DNA of 64,000 nucleotides from assembly GCF_014203015.1 (NCBI RefSeq), contig NZ_JACHIB010000002.1:1-64000 (forward strand). Direction: 5' to 3'. The translations under genes and the position numbers were made by a program. This document shows positions 20,387 to 30,681 of the stretch, piece after piece (position 1 is the first letter of the stretch; the number at the start of each line of letters is the position of its first letter). The notes beneath the pieces are model-generated. The model did not search any database, was not told where the DNA came from, and was given only the letters and a program-made list of their open reading frames with translations. This stretch comes from Castellaniella defragrans. GTDB lineage: Bacteria; Pseudomonadota; Gammaproteobacteria; Burkholderiales; Burkholderiaceae_B.

Positions 20387-21423
20387 TATGCCTCCCGGAA
20401 CACGCGCTTGAACGCCTCCGCGACCCGCTTGGGGCCGGGGAAATAAGCCCATTCGTGCGAATGGGGATACGGCGTGTCCCACCCCGTGATGCGTTCGATC
20501 GGGGCCTCGAGATGATAGAAACAATGCTCCTGGACCAGGGCGCACAGCTCGGCGCCGAACCCGCTGGTGCGGGTGGCCTCGTGCAGCACCACGCAGCGGC
20601 CGGTCTTGCGCACCGAGGCCAGGATCGCGTCCAGGTCCAGCGGCCAGAGGCTGCGCAGGTCGAGGATGTCGGCGTCGATGCCGGCCTCGCGCGCGGCGAC
20701 CTCGGCCACGTACACCATGGTGCCGTAGGTCAGCACGGTCAGCTCGCGGCCTTCGCGGTAAAGCGAAGCCGAGTCCAGCGGCACGGTGTAGTAGCCTTCG
20801 GGCACGTTGCCCAGCGGATGCTTGGACCAGGGCACGACGGGCTGGTCGTGGTGGCCGTCGAAGGGGCCGTTGTACAGGCGCTTGGGCTCCAGGAAGATGA
20901 CCGGGTCGTCGTTCTCGATGGAGCTGATCAGCAGGCCCTTGGCGTCGTAGGGGTTGGAGGGCATGACGGTGCGCAGGCCGGCCACGTGCGTGAACAGGGC
21001 CTCGGGGCTCTGGCTGTGGGTCTGGCCGCCGAAGATCCCGCCGCCGCAGGGCATGCGGATGGTCAGCGGCGCGGTGTAGCCGCCCGCCGAGCGATAGCGC
21101 AGGCGCGCCGCCTCGGAGAAGATCTGGTCGGCCGCCGGGTAGAAGTAGTCGGCGAACTGGATCTCGACCACCGGGCGCAGGCCGTAGGCCCCCATGCCGA
21201 TGGCCGCCGCGACGATGCCGCTTTCGGAAATCGGCGCATCGAATACGCGCGAGGGGCCATACTTGGCCTGCAGGCCTTCGGTGCAGCGGAACACGCCGCC
21301 GAAATAGCCGACGTCCTCGCCAAAGACGACGATGTTCTCGTCCCGCTCCAGCATGACGTCCATGGCCGAGCGCAGGGCCTGGATCATCGTCATGGGACGG
21401 GTCTTGGTTTTTTCCTGTGCCAT
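20386..21423 (-). CDS. bkdA2: 2-oxoisovalerate dehydrogenase E1 beta subunit
   Basis: A 345-residue transketolase-like beta chain of the heterotetrameric E1. Seen: the family N terminus [52 protein letters not shown], the [20 protein letters not shown] segment, and the C-terminal domain with [16 protein letters not shown]. The beta chain shares the thiamine diphosphate site with the alpha chain. It starts two bases after the alpha-chain stop and its own stop overlaps the E2 start, consistent with fixed stoichiometry through one mRNA. Confidence 0.95.
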   Translation of the reverse strand: MAQEKTKTRPMTMIQALRSAMDVMLERDENIVVFGEDVGYFGGVFRCTEGLQAKYGPSRVFDAPISESGIVAAAIGMGAYGLRPVVEIQFADYFYPAADQIFSEAARLRYRSAGGYTAPLTIRMPCGGGIFGGQTHSQSPEALFTHVAGLRTVMPSNPYDAKGLLISSIENDDPVIFLEPKRLYNGPFDGHHDQPVVPWSKHPLGNVPEGYYTVPLDSASLYREGRELTVLTYGTMVYVAEVAAREAGIDADILDLRSLWPLDLDAILASVRKTGRCVVLHEATRTSGFGAELCALVQEHCFYHLEAPIERITGWDTPYPHSHEWAYFPGPKRVAEAFKRVFREA

Positions 21424-21425
21424 GC

Positions 21426-22880
<1,455 letters not shown>

Positions 22881-23149
22881 ACGACGGGACGACTCCAGGA
22901 CACTGTACAACGACAGGCCGGTGCCGCGCGACCAGGCATTTACCCCGGCTTGCAGATCGAAACGTCCCTCGTTCCGGGACCGAAGAACTGAACCGCAGCC
23001 TGACCGCCTGGCCGCGGCTCGTCGCGCAGCGCAGCGCCCATCCCGTGGAAGACTTCCCGCCCGTGCCAATGACGGCGGGACGACTCCAGGACGCTGGACA
23101 GCGTGAGCCCCTCGGCGCGCGACCGGGCATCGATCCCGCCTTGCAGATC
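22881..23149. repeat. Diverged duplication of the comEC 3'-terminal coding segment
   Basis: A 78-79-bp block at 23072-23149, coding for DLQGGIDARSR...TLSSVLESSRR near the comEC C terminus, recurs at 22881-22959, about 190 bp further downstream. In the second copy a different reading frame gives DLQAGVNAWSR...SLYSVLESSRR followed at once by a stop. Both share the CGGGACGACTCCAGGAC and TTGCAGATCG blocks. The outer copy partly overlaps the annotated comEC end, so it appears to be a remnant of a duplicated or alternative 3' end. Confidence 0.75.
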
Positions 23150-26083
23150 GGTGCGCCACAGGGTGGCACCCGCCCGGCGCCAGCGCTCCAGCACGCCGGT
23201 GTCCGGATGGCCGTGCCGGTTCCAGGCGCCGGCCTGGAAGATCACGTGGCGCGCGGCGGCGGCCCCGACGAAGGCGGCCGACGACGAGGTGCGCGAGCCG
23301 TGGTGCGCCGCTACGACCACGTCCGCCGGCGTCAGTCCGCGTTCGACCAGGGCCGTCTCGGCACGGATCTCGATGTCGCCCGTCAGCAGCAGGCTGTGAT
23401 GCGCGCCGCGCACCCGCAACACGCAGCTGCCGGCGTTGGCTTCCGCGCCCGGGCGGCGCGCGCGCACGTCCAGCGGCCAGAGGAATTCAAATTCGACGCC
23501 GTCCAGGCGCCAGCGATCGCCGAAGCGGCAGGGAGCCGCCGCCCGCGGCAAGGGCGTGTCGGCGGCGCCCAGCTTGCGGGTCTCGGCGCGCAGCCAGGCA
23601 TCCAGGTCGAAGGAAGCGAAAGCCTGCGCCACCGGCACCGCCGCCAGCACGCTGCGGACTCCGCCGGCATGATCCAGATCGGCATGGGACACGACCAGCG
23701 CGTCCAGGCGGCGCACGCCCAGGGCCTTCAAGGCGGGGACGATCGTGCGGACACCCTCGTCCGCATCCCGCGCGTGGCGCGCGCCGGCGTCGAACAGCAG
23801 CGTGTGCCGCGCCGTGCGGACCAGCAAGGCGCTGCCCTGCCCCACGTCCAGCGCACGCAGGTCCCACTCGCCATCGGCTGGACGGGCCGGCGGCCACAGC
23901 AGCATGGGCAGCAAGGCCAGCCAGGCCCAGGCGCGGCGGCGGCGCAATGGATCGGCCCAACCCCGGGCGCGGCGGCGCGATGGAGCGGTCCAATGCGCGG
24001 CCGCGCCGTAATGGGATGCAGCCATCGTCTCCCCATCCCCGCCCCGGCCCGGAACGGCGAAAGCCGTTCGTCCCGCCTCTGCCGGCTCGCCGAAAGGACC
24101 CGCCATGCGCTCTCCGGACGGCCGGCCGCCCGATCCACCCCCCGGCCAGAGCGCCACCGCCGCCCCGGCCAGCGCCAGCAGATACAGCCACGCCGGACCG
24201 GCCGGCACGGGCCAGGCCGGCAAGGCGGCCAGCCATTCGGTCGGCCGCATCATCAGGACCAGCGTGCCATGCGCGAGCCAGGCCAGGCCGGCGGCCACGG
24301 CGTCCAGCCCCGGCACCAGCGCCACGCCGGCCAGCAGCAACGACAGGGGCGTGACCAGCAGTTCGATGACGGGGATGGCGTAGGCGTTGGCCAGCGGGGA
24401 CACCAGCGAGACCTCGTGAAAGGTCCAGGCCAGCGGCGGCGCCAGGGCCCAGGTGATCGCCCACTGCAGGCGCGCCGCGAGCATCAGGCCGCGCAGCCAG
24501 CGGTCGCGCCGCCGCTCGGCCGGGCGGGCGCCAGGCGCCGAACGAGGCACGGCCGCCGCCCTATTCCCGGCCTGCCCGCCCCCAGCCTGTTCATCGCCAG
24601 CCTGTTCATCGCCAGCCTGCTCATCGCCAGCCTGCTCACCCCCAGCCCGCCCATTCCTGATCGGCTCGTTCCCAGATGATTCATTCCCCGCCGGCTCGTT
24701 CCCGACCGGCTCATTCCCGACCGGCTCGTTCCCCGTCCGGTCATCCCCGAGCAGCCGCTCCCCGGCCGCTCCGTCCTCGCCGGCATTCTCCGCCCGCGCA
24801 CTGACGGCCAGCAGCACGGCCACGGCCAGGAACGAGAGCCAGAATCCGCCCGCCAGCACCGCCCAGGGATCCGTCAGCACGACCGCCGCGGCCGCCAGGG
24901 CCAGCACCCGTGAACCGCTGACGCGCAGCTGCAGGGTCTGGGCGCCCGCCACCACGGCCAGCATCATGAAGGTGCGCCGCGCGGGCACGCCCCAGCCCGC
25001 CAGCAGGCAGTACAGCCAGGCGACCAGCAGCGCCGCGAGGGCGCCCGCCCGCCGGGCGGGCCAGCGCTCGGCCAGGCAGCGCCCGCGCCAGCGCAGACGG
25101 CGCCACAGGCCATACACCGCCAGCCCGCCCGCGCCGGCCAGCAGGGTGATGTGCGAACCGCTGATGGAGACCAGGTGGGTGATGCCGGTGCGGTTGAAGA
25201 CGGCCCAGTCGGCATCGTCCACTCCGTCCTGGTCGCCGATGGCCAGCGCCCGCAGCACCGGCCCGTAGCGCAGGCCCTGCAGATGTGGCGCCATGGCCTC
25301 GCGCACCGCATGGCGCGCGCGCCCGGCGATCACGGACAGGCCCGCCCAGTCCTCGTCGCGCAGCCATTCCGGTGTGCCTCGCACCGTGCCCTGCGCACGG
25401 ATGCCGGCGGCAAAGGCATGGGCCTCGGCATCGAAGGCATGCCGATTCTGCGCGGCGCGCACCGGCCGCAGCACCAGGGCCATGCGCCAGACCTGGCCGG
25501 GACGCACTTCGGGAAACGGAGGATCGGGCGGCCGCGCGGGCGCATAGGGGCCGCGCCAGCCGGCGGCCGGCCAGCGCACCCGCACGCGCTCCGGCACGCC
25601 GCCGGGATGCGCGTCCAGCACCACGGCCTCGAAAGCCACGAGGTCTGGCCGCAGCCGGGGCAGGCTGTCGACGCGCAGCGTCACCCGCGACACGCGGTCC
25701 ACGTTGCCGTCGGCCAGCGCCTGTGCCAGCCGCGCCTGGGCGCACAGCACGGTGAAGACGAAACCGGCCCAGGCGCTCAGCAGGCACAGGATCGACGCGC
25801 GCAGCAGGACGCCGCGCCCCGGACCCGAACCGCGCCTCCAGGCCGATTCCATCGGACCGGCGCGATGATCGGCCGCACCTGGCCGCTCCGCCCAGCACGC
25901 CCCCACGCGCCGCATCGCACCGCCGTTCCGGACGGTCCCACGACCGGCCCGCCACGCCGCCCATGCCGCCAGCCCCGCCATGCAGGAAACCAGCGCCAGC
26001 GCACCGCCCCCCGGCAGATCGGCCAGCCGATGGGCGCCGAGCACGCCGCCCAGTCCCGCCGCCGTCATCGCGCGCCCGAGCAT
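22940..26083 (-). CDS. comEC: DNA internalisation/competence protein ComEC/Rec2
   Basis: A 1047-residue inner-membrane protein proposed to form the channel for single-stranded DNA in natural transformation. Seen: hydrophobic N-terminal segments, an OB-like soluble region, the Competence domain with FNRTGITHLVSISGSHITLLAG and several membrane spans, and a C-terminal metallo-beta-lactamase-like domain (DVGQGSALLVRT, SHADLDHAGG, LLLTGDIE, AAHHGSRTSS). A low-complexity stretch of about 60 residues made of NEPVG/DEQAG-like pentapeptides interrupts the membrane region. The last 45 residues beyond HWHGRE look like an extension into duplicated DNA. The ATG at 26083 has GGGGGAAGG immediately upstream. 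Longer than the usual 750-850 residues. Confidence 0.92.
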   Translation of the reverse strand: MLGRAMTAAGLGGVLGAHRLADLPGGGALALVSCMAGLAAWAAWRAGRGTVRNGGAMRRVGACWAERPGAADHRAGPMESAWRRGSGPGRGVLLRASILCLLSAWAGFVFTVLCAQARLAQALADGNVDRVSRVTLRVDSLPRLRPDLVAFEAVVLDAHPGGVPERVRVRWPAAGWRGPYAPARPPDPPFPEVRPGQVWRMALVLRPVRAAQNRHAFDAEAHAFAAGIRAQGTVRGTPEWLRDEDWAGLSVIAGRARHAVREAMAPHLQGLRYGPVLRALAIGDQDGVDDADWAVFNRTGITHLVSISGSHITLLAGAGGLAVYGLWRRLRWRGRCLAERWPARRAGALAALLVAWLYCLLAGWGVPARRTFMMLAVVAGAQTLQLRVSGSRVLALAAAAVVLTDPWAVLAGGFWLSFLAVAVLLAVSARAENAGEDGAAGERLLGDDRTGNEPVGNEPVGNEPAGNESSGNEPIRNGRAGGEQAGDEQAGDEQAGDEQAGGGQAGNRAAAVPRSAPGARPAERRRDRWLRGLMLAARLQWAITWALAPPLAWTFHEVSLVSPLANAYAIPVIELLVTPLSLLLAGVALVPGLDAVAAGLAWLAHGTLVLMMRPTEWLAALPAWPVPAGPAWLYLLALAGAAVALWPGGGSGGRPSGERMAGPFGEPAEAGRTAFAVPGRGGDGETMAASHYGAAAHWTAPSRRRARGWADPLRRRRAWAWLALLPMLLWPPARPADGEWDLRALDVGQGSALLVRTARHTLLFDAGARHARDADEGVRTIVPALKALGVRRLDALVVSHADLDHAGGVRSVLAAVPVAQAFASFDLDAWLRAETRKLGAADTPLPRAAAPCRFGDRWRLDGVEFEFLWPLDVRARRPGAEANAGSCVLRVRGAHHSLLLTGDIEIRAETALVERGLTPADVVVAAHHGSRTSSSAAFVGAAAARHVIFQAGAWNRHGHPDTGVLERWRRAGATLWRTDLQGGIDARSRAEGLTLSSVLESSRRHWHGREVFHGMGAALRDEPRPGGQAAVQFFGPGTRDVSICKPG
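24571..24750. repeat. In-frame 15-bp minisatellite inside comEC (about 12 units)
   Basis: Twelve consecutive 15-bp units run without gaps. The block at 24586-24630 is nearly perfect (CCTGTTCATCGCCAG type), the rest (CCGGCTCGTTCCCGA type) more diverged. Each unit codes five residues of the (G/D)-(N/E)-(E/Q)-(P/A)-(V/G) kind, giving an acidic hydrophilic loop between membrane segments of ComEC. Because the unit is a multiple of three, copy-number change would alter loop length without breaking the frame. Confidence 0.9.
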
Positions 26084-26259
26084 GCCTTCCCCCGAAAACG
26101 AATCCTCTTTCAGCTTATGGGGTGAACGGGCCGCCGGAACGCCTCACGCGCATTCCGGTCCAGGGGGGAAACCACGTAGTGCCTGGCAAGACCCGCTTGT
26201 GGAAAAGCGTCCGGCTTCAATAAGCTGTCGGATTGGCAACCCGCACATCTGGAGATCCC

Positions 26260-26610
26260 ATGAAGGTCAAACGAATCGTCGCCAACATCCCGACACCCGA
26301 ACCCGCCGCGGTGGATGCGTTCTACCGGGACATTCTGGATCTCGAACTCGCCATGGACCACGGCTGGCTCCGCACATACACAGGCCCCGGCAAGATGACG
26401 GTCCAGGTCAGCTTCGCAAGCCAGGGCGGTTCCGACACGCCCGTACCGGACCTGTCCATCGAGGTGGATGACCTCGATGAGGCCTTGCAACGCGTGCGGA
26501 AAGGCGGGATCCGGGTGGAATACGGTCCCGCCAACGAGCCGTGGGGCGTCCGCCGGTTCTACGTCAGGGACCCGCTCGGTACGCTCGTCAATATTCTTCA
26601 GCACGAATAG
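26260..26610 (+). CDS. Small VOC-family (glyoxalase/bleomycin-resistance fold) protein
   Basis: A 116-residue protein with the paired beta-alpha-beta-beta-beta modules of the vicinal oxygen chelate fold: an N-terminal half MKVKRIVANIPTPEPAAVDAFYRDILDLEL and a C-terminal half ending in FYVRDPLGTLVNILQHE, the last Glu being a typical metal-ligand position. Glyoxalases, dioxygenases and antibiotic-binding proteins share the fold; the substrate is not evident. The ATG at 26260 is chosen over a TTG at 26233 because CTGGAG lies just upstream. It converges on tatD with no gap between stop codons and is divergent from comEC. Confidence 0.85.
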   Translation: MKVKRIVANIPTPEPAAVDAFYRDILDLELAMDHGWLRTYTGPGKMTVQVSFASQGGSDTPVPDLSIEVDDLDEALQRVRKGGIRVEYGPANEPWGVRRFYVRDPLGTLVNILQHE

Positions 26611-27450
26611 CTACGCGCCATCCGCCTCACCCAGGGCGCGCGCCAGCCGGGGCAGCACCCGGCGGGCATTGACGGCGCACTGCGCGATCAGCGCCTCGGC
26701 ATCAAGACCGCGCAGCCCGGCCAGGACGCGGGCGATGCCGGCCGTCTGCGCCGGCTCGTTGCGCGCGGGCCGCGGCCGGCCGTCGGCGCCGCGCCCCAGC
26801 CAGGCGGGGGGAATGTCGGGCGCGTCGGTCTCCAGCACCAGGGTCTCGGCCGGCAACTGCGCGGCCAGACGGCGGATCTGCCGGGCGCGCTCGAAGGTCA
26901 TGGCCCCGCCCAGCCCCAGGGCGAAGCCCTGCGCGATGAACTGCCCGGCCTGCTGGAAGCTGCCGTTGAAGGCATGGGCGATGCCGCCGATCGGCGGGCG
27001 GCGGCGCAGATGCTTGAGCAGCACGTCCTGCGACCGGCGCACGTGCAGCAGCACCGGCAGGCCGTGGCGCCGCGCCAGGTCCAGCTGGCGCGTGTAGAAC
27101 CGTTCCTGGCGCTCGCGCCGTTCCGGCGCCCTGGCTTCCTCGACGAAGAAATCCAGCCCGATCTCGCCGACCGCCACCAGCCTGGGATCGTCGCGCGCCG
27201 CCGCCAGGGCGGCATCCAGCGCGTCCAGGTCCGCCTCGGCCGAGCGCTCCACGTACAGCGGGTGGATGCCCAGGGCGTAGCAGGCGCCCGGAGTGGCATG
27301 CGCCAGGTCCCGGACGGCCGCAAAGTTGGCGCGCGCCACGGCCGGGATCACGATGCCCCGGACGCCCGCGCGCCGCGCGCGCTCGATCACGGCGGGCCGG
27401 TCCGCGTCGAATTCCGCGGCGTCCAGGTGGCAATGGGTGTCGATCAGCAT
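26611..27450 (-). CDS. tatD: TatD-family metal-dependent hydrolase/deoxyribonuclease
   Basis: A 279-residue TIM-barrel hydrolase of the TatD group (3'-5' exonuclease activity in characterised members). Metal ligands: DTHCHLDAAEF at residues 3-13, the Glu of GEIGLDFF, His of LLHVRRS, His of HAFNGS and Asp of LETDAPD. The ATG at 27450 gives the classic MLIDTHCHLD start; an open frame continues upstream through the lolD repeat region but has no support. Relatives in this order often sit near lol genes. Convergent with the VOC gene; 157 bp separate it from lolD, with no further gene seen there. Confidence 0.93.
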   Translation of the reverse strand: MLIDTHCHLDAAEFDADRPAVIERARRAGVRGIVIPAVARANFAAVRDLAHATPGACYALGIHPLYVERSAEADLDALDAALAAARDDPRLVAVGEIGLDFFVEEARAPERRERQERFYTRQLDLARRHGLPVLLHVRRSQDVLLKHLRRRPPIGGIAHAFNGSFQQAGQFIAQGFALGLGGAMTFERARQIRRLAAQLPAETLVLETDAPDIPPAWLGRGADGRPRPARNEPAQTAGIARVLAGLRGLDAEALIAQCAVNARRVLPRLARALGEADGA

Positions 27451-27607
27451 GGGCTCTCCGTTCGGGTAGCGGGCCTGCGGCCCGGCGCCGGTCAAACCGC
27501 CGGGCGACCGGGCATGGCCGGAAGCGGCCGCCCCGGGCCGCACCGCGGCAGCGCCGCGGGCGACCGGATGCAGCATGCGCCTGACCCGGCCCGTCCAGGC
27601 CCGCGGC

Positions 27608-28462
27608 CTACCCGGCCCTATCCACCTCGCCGCTTGCAAGCGGCTCGGATTCGTCAGGCATGGCGCAGTCCGCAGGGACTGCGCCATGTCCGGCCCTATC
27701 CACCTCGCCGCTTGCAAGCGGCTCGGATTCGTCAGGCATGGCGCAGTCCGCAGGGACTGCGCCATGTCCGGCCTCATCCAGCCGCCCCGCCTGCATGTGG
27801 AAGCGCCGGTGCGCCAGGGCCGCCAGCGCCGGATCGTGGGTGACGATGACGAAGGCCGTGCCCAGTTCCCGGTTGACGCGCGCCAGCAGCGCGAACATGG
27901 CGTCGGCCGTGTGCCGGTCCAGGTTGCCGGTGGGTTCGTCGGCCAGCACGCAGGCCGGCTGCGTCACCAATGCCCGCGCCAGGGCCACGCGCTGGCGCTC
28001 GCCGCCCGAGAGCTGGCCGGGGAAATGCATGGCCCGGTCCGCCAGGCCGACCTGGTCCAGGATCCCGGCGGCCTGCGCCCGGGCCTGCGCCCGCGAGCAG
28101 CGGCGCACGATCAGGGGCATGGCGACATTGTCCAGCGCGGTGAATTCCGGCAGCAGGTGATGGAACTGGTAGACGAAGCCCAGGGCCTGGTTGCGCAGGC
28201 GGCTGCGGCGCCGCTCGTCCAGCCCCGTGGCGGCCTGCCCGGCGATCCACAGCCGCCCCGCGTCGGGCTCGTCCAGCAGACCCAGCACGTGCAGCAGCGT
28301 GCTCTTGCCCGAGCCCGAGGCGCCGACGACGGCGACCATCTCGTGGGCGTGGACCGCCAGGCTGACATCGCGCAGGACCTCGACCCGCCCGGCGCCCTCG
28401 TCGTAGGTCTTGGCCAGGTGCTCGGCGCGCAGCACGGCGTCGGGGGCGGCGGAATCAGTCAT
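27608..28462 (-). CDS. lolD: Lipoprotein-releasing ABC transporter ATPase LolD with a repeated C-terminal tail
   Basis: A 284-residue ATPase that powers release of outer-membrane lipoproteins to LolA with LolC/E. Walker [11 protein letters not shown]-loop [16 protein letters not shown], the Lol-specific LSGGERQR signature and Walker [13 protein letters not shown] are all present. The family normally ends soon after MQAGRLDE (about residue 228 here); this protein carries about 55 further residues made of two copies of a 26-residue unit ([26 protein letters not shown]). The tail is encoded by a 78-bp DNA repeat rich in palindromes and probably adds no function. The start overlaps the lolC stop by eight bases. 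Confidence 0.94.
   Translation of the reverse strand: MTDSAAPDAVLRAEHLAKTYDEGAGRVEVLRDVSLAVHAHEMVAVVGASGSGKSTLLHVLGLLDEPDAGRLWIAGQAATGLDERRRSRLRNQALGFVYQFHHLLPEFTALDNVAMPLIVRRCSRAQARAQAAGILDQVGLADRAMHFPGQLSGGERQRVALARALVTQPACVLADEPTGNLDRHTADAMFALLARVNRELGTAFVIVTHDPALAALAHRRFHMQAGRLDEAGHGAVPADCAMPDESEPLASGEVDRAGHGAVPADCAMPDESEPLASGEVDRAG
27613..27768. repeat. Two perfect tandem 78-bp units, each with two palindromes, at the 3' end of lolD
   Basis: The unit at 27613-27690 is repeated without a visible change at 27691-27768. Each copy contains the 14-bp perfect palindrome CCGCTTGCAAGCGG and a long hairpin whose 13-bp arms (CATGGCGCAGTCC / GGACTGCGCCATG) flank a short GCA-containing loop. The 78-bp length keeps the lolD frame. 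The architecture is like a REP/BIME-type palindromic element amplified in tandem. No poly-T tract follows the hairpins, so they are not ordinary terminators. Confidence 0.92.
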
Positions 28463-29726
28463 GGCGCAGCACTCGGGCGGGTTGCAGGCGGGAGGCCCGC
28501 CAGCTGGGATACAGCGTGGCCAGCAGCGACAGGACCAGGGAGGTTCCGCCGATCACGGCGATGTCGCCCACCTGGGGATTGGACGGCAGCTCGCTGATGA
28601 AATAGATCTGCTGGGGCAGGAACTGGATGCCCAGCGCATGCTCGATCCAGGGCACGATCACGCCGATGTTGTAGGCCACCAGCGTGCCCAGCGCCATGCC
28701 TACCAGCGTGCCCACCACGCCGATCAGGGCGCCCTGGATGAGGAAGATGCGCGCGATCTCGGCCGGGGTGGCGCCCAGGGTGCGCAGGATGGCGATGTCG
28801 GAGCGCTTGTCCTTGACCGCCATCACCAGCGAGGACAGCAGGTTGAAGGCCGCCACCGCCACGATCAGGGTCAGGATCAGGAACATCATGCGCTTCTCGG
28901 TCTGCACGGCGGCGAACCAGGTGCGGTTGTTCTGGGTCCAGTCCATGGCCCGCACGCCCGCCGGCATCCGCTCCAGCAGGGAATGGGCCACCTGGGGGGC
29001 GCGCTGCATGTCGGCGATGCGCAGACGCACGCCGCTCACGCCGCTGTCGCGGAACACCCGGGCGGCGTCCCGCACGTCGATGAACACCAGCGAGGCATCG
29101 TATTCGTAGTAGCCGGAGGAAAAGATTCCCGACACCGTGAACTGACGCATGCGCGGCGTGAAGCCGGCCGGCGAGATCGAACCCTGCGGCGCCAGCAGCA
29201 GCACCGTGTCGCCCACCATCAGCCCCAGGGACTGGGCGATCTGGCTGCCCACCACCATGTTGAAGGAGCCGGGCGCCAGGCTGTCGAGCTTGCCCGAAGC
29301 CATCTGGCCGGCCAGGTCGGAGACCTCGGGCTCGATGGCCGGATCGATGCCGCGCACCTGCACGCCGCTCAGGCCCTGGCCGCGCGCCAGCATGCCCTGG
29401 GCCGCGACGAACGGCGCCGCGCCCCGCACGGCCGGGTCCCGGCGGGCGGCGTCGGCCAGGTCCCGCCAATGCTCCAGCACCTGCGCGTGATCCGAGCCGG
29501 GCACGTAGAGTTCGATGTGCGGCAGCACCGACAGCATGCGGTCGCGCACCTGGGTCTGGAAGCCGTTCATCACCGACAGGACGATGATCAGGGCCGCCAC
29601 CCCCAGGCCGATGCCGGCCATGGAACTCGCCGCCACGAAGGACACGAAGCGGTCGCCGCGGCGTCCGCCCCGCCCCGCGCGGGCCAGGCCCGCGTAGCGC
29701 GCCCCTATCCACCATTCATACGCCAT
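28455..29726 (-). CDS. lolC: Lipoprotein-releasing ABC transporter permease LolC/E
   Basis: A 423-residue inner-membrane protein with one N-terminal transmembrane helix ([30 protein letters not shown]), a large periplasmic domain, and three C-terminal helices, the FtsX/MacB topology. The motif [13 protein letters not shown] and the coupling-helix region [36 protein letters not shown] are diagnostic of Lol permeases. With LolD it extracts lipoproteins from the inner membrane; only one permease gene is here, so it may form a homodimer (LolF-like). ATG 29726 is preferred to the ATG at 29738, which abuts its potential ribosome site. Divergent from the rpfE-like gene. Confidence 0.94.
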   Translation of the reverse strand: MAYEWWIGARYAGLARAGRGGRRGDRFVSFVAASSMAGIGLGVAALIIVLSVMNGFQTQVRDRMLSVLPHIELYVPGSDHAQVLEHWRDLADAARRDPAVRGAAPFVAAQGMLARGQGLSGVQVRGIDPAIEPEVSDLAGQMASGKLDSLAPGSFNMVVGSQIAQSLGLMVGDTVLLLAPQGSISPAGFTPRMRQFTVSGIFSSGYYEYDASLVFIDVRDAARVFRDSGVSGVRLRIADMQRAPQVAHSLLERMPAGVRAMDWTQNNRTWFAAVQTEKRMMFLILTLIVAVAAFNLLSSLVMAVKDKRSDIAILRTLGATPAEIARIFLIQGALIGVVGTLVGMALGTLVAYNIGVIVPWIEHALGIQFLPQQIYFISELPSNPQVGDIAVIGGTSLVLSLLATLYPSWRASRLQPARVLRHD

Positions 29727-29769
29727 GCGTATCGCCATCCTCGTCCGATTGATACCCTACAATTCCGCC

Positions 29770-30681
29770 ATGCACATCGTGATCCCCGGGGCATTGCCCG
29801 AACCCGAAGTCGCCGCCGAACTGGCGCCCCACCTGGCGCAACGCGCCCCCACCCTGGCCCGCTGGCTGGGCCTGGGCACGCCGAAGACGGCGGCCTGTCC
29901 GGCCTCGGACGCCTGGTGCACGCCGCTGGAACACTGGCTGCTTCGCGCAAGCGGATTCACGCCGGCACAAGACGAGCATATTAGCGCAGGACTGGGGCCG
30001 CTGCGCCTGCCCGGGGCGGACGACGAGCCCGTCTGGCTGGCCGAGCTGATCCACATGGCGCCTTCGCGCGACGGCGCGGCCCTGCTGCCGGCCGACACGC
30101 TGGCGATCACGGCCGAGCAGTCCGCCGCCCTGATGGAAGCCGCCCGCGAACTGATCGCCGACAGCGGCATCGGGCTGACGCCCGACACTCCCGATACCTG
30201 GCGGGTCCACTGGCCAGAACCGGTCCGCCTGGCCTGCGCCAGCCCGGCGCTGGTCGCCGTCAGCGCCGTCAACGACTGGTGGCCGCAGGACCCGGCGGCG
30301 CGGCCCTGGCGCCGCCTGGTCAACGGCCTGCAGATGGCCTGGTACGAACATCCGGTCAACCAGCAGCGCCAGGCGCAAGGCCTGGCGCCGGTCAACAGCC
30401 TGTGGCTGTACGGCGGCGCGCGCCGCAGCCAGCTGAGCCGCCCGCTGCCGGATGATCTGCGCATCGAGACCGCGCTGCAGGCCCATGCCGCGGCCCAGGA
30501 CTGGGGCGGCTGGATCGAGGCGCTGGCGGACCTGGAGCGGCGCTGCTTCGCTCCCCTGGCCGGCGCCGCGCCCACGCTGGTGCTGACCGGGCGCGAACGC
30601 ACCGTGGAACTGGATGCGCGCGGCGGCTGGCTGCGGCGCCTGCGTCCGCACGACTGGAGGCGCTGGTGGTGCGCCCGCTGA
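29770..30681 (+). CDS. Conserved hypothetical protein upstream of recJ (RpfE/COG4255-like)
   Basis: A 303-residue protein of unknown function. The N terminus MHIVIPGALPEPEVAAELAPHL and the WLARAELIHMAPSRDGA-like segment resemble the uncharacterised RpfE-like family found beside recJ in xanthomonads and Burkholderiales, some members of which are labelled as phosphoglycerate-mutase-like. No signal peptide or membrane segment is seen. The first ATG giving this N terminus is at 29770; a frame open from 29725 overlaps lolC. Its end overlaps the recJ start by 16 bp, so the two are probably cotranslated, which hints at a link to RecJ or DNA repair, but nothing more can be said. Confidence 0.75.
   Translation: MHIVIPGALPEPEVAAELAPHLAQRAPTLARWLGLGTPKTAACPASDAWCTPLEHWLLRASGFTPAQDEHISAGLGPLRLPGADDEPVWLAELIHMAPSRDGAALLPADTLAITAEQSAALMEAARELIADSGIGLTPDTPDTWRVHWPEPVRLACASPALVAVSAVNDWWPQDPAARPWRRLVNGLQMAWYEHPVNQQRQAQGLAPVNSLWLYGGARRSQLSRPLPDDLRIETALQAHAAAQDWGGWIEALADLERRCFAPLAGAAPTLVLTGRERTVELDARGGWLRRLRPHDWRRWWCAR

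Noticed and set aside
27613-27768. Insertion sequence at the lolD-tatD boundary
   Set aside because: Only a palindromic 78-bp unit in tandem; no transposase, no target duplication. Better described as a REP-like repeat.
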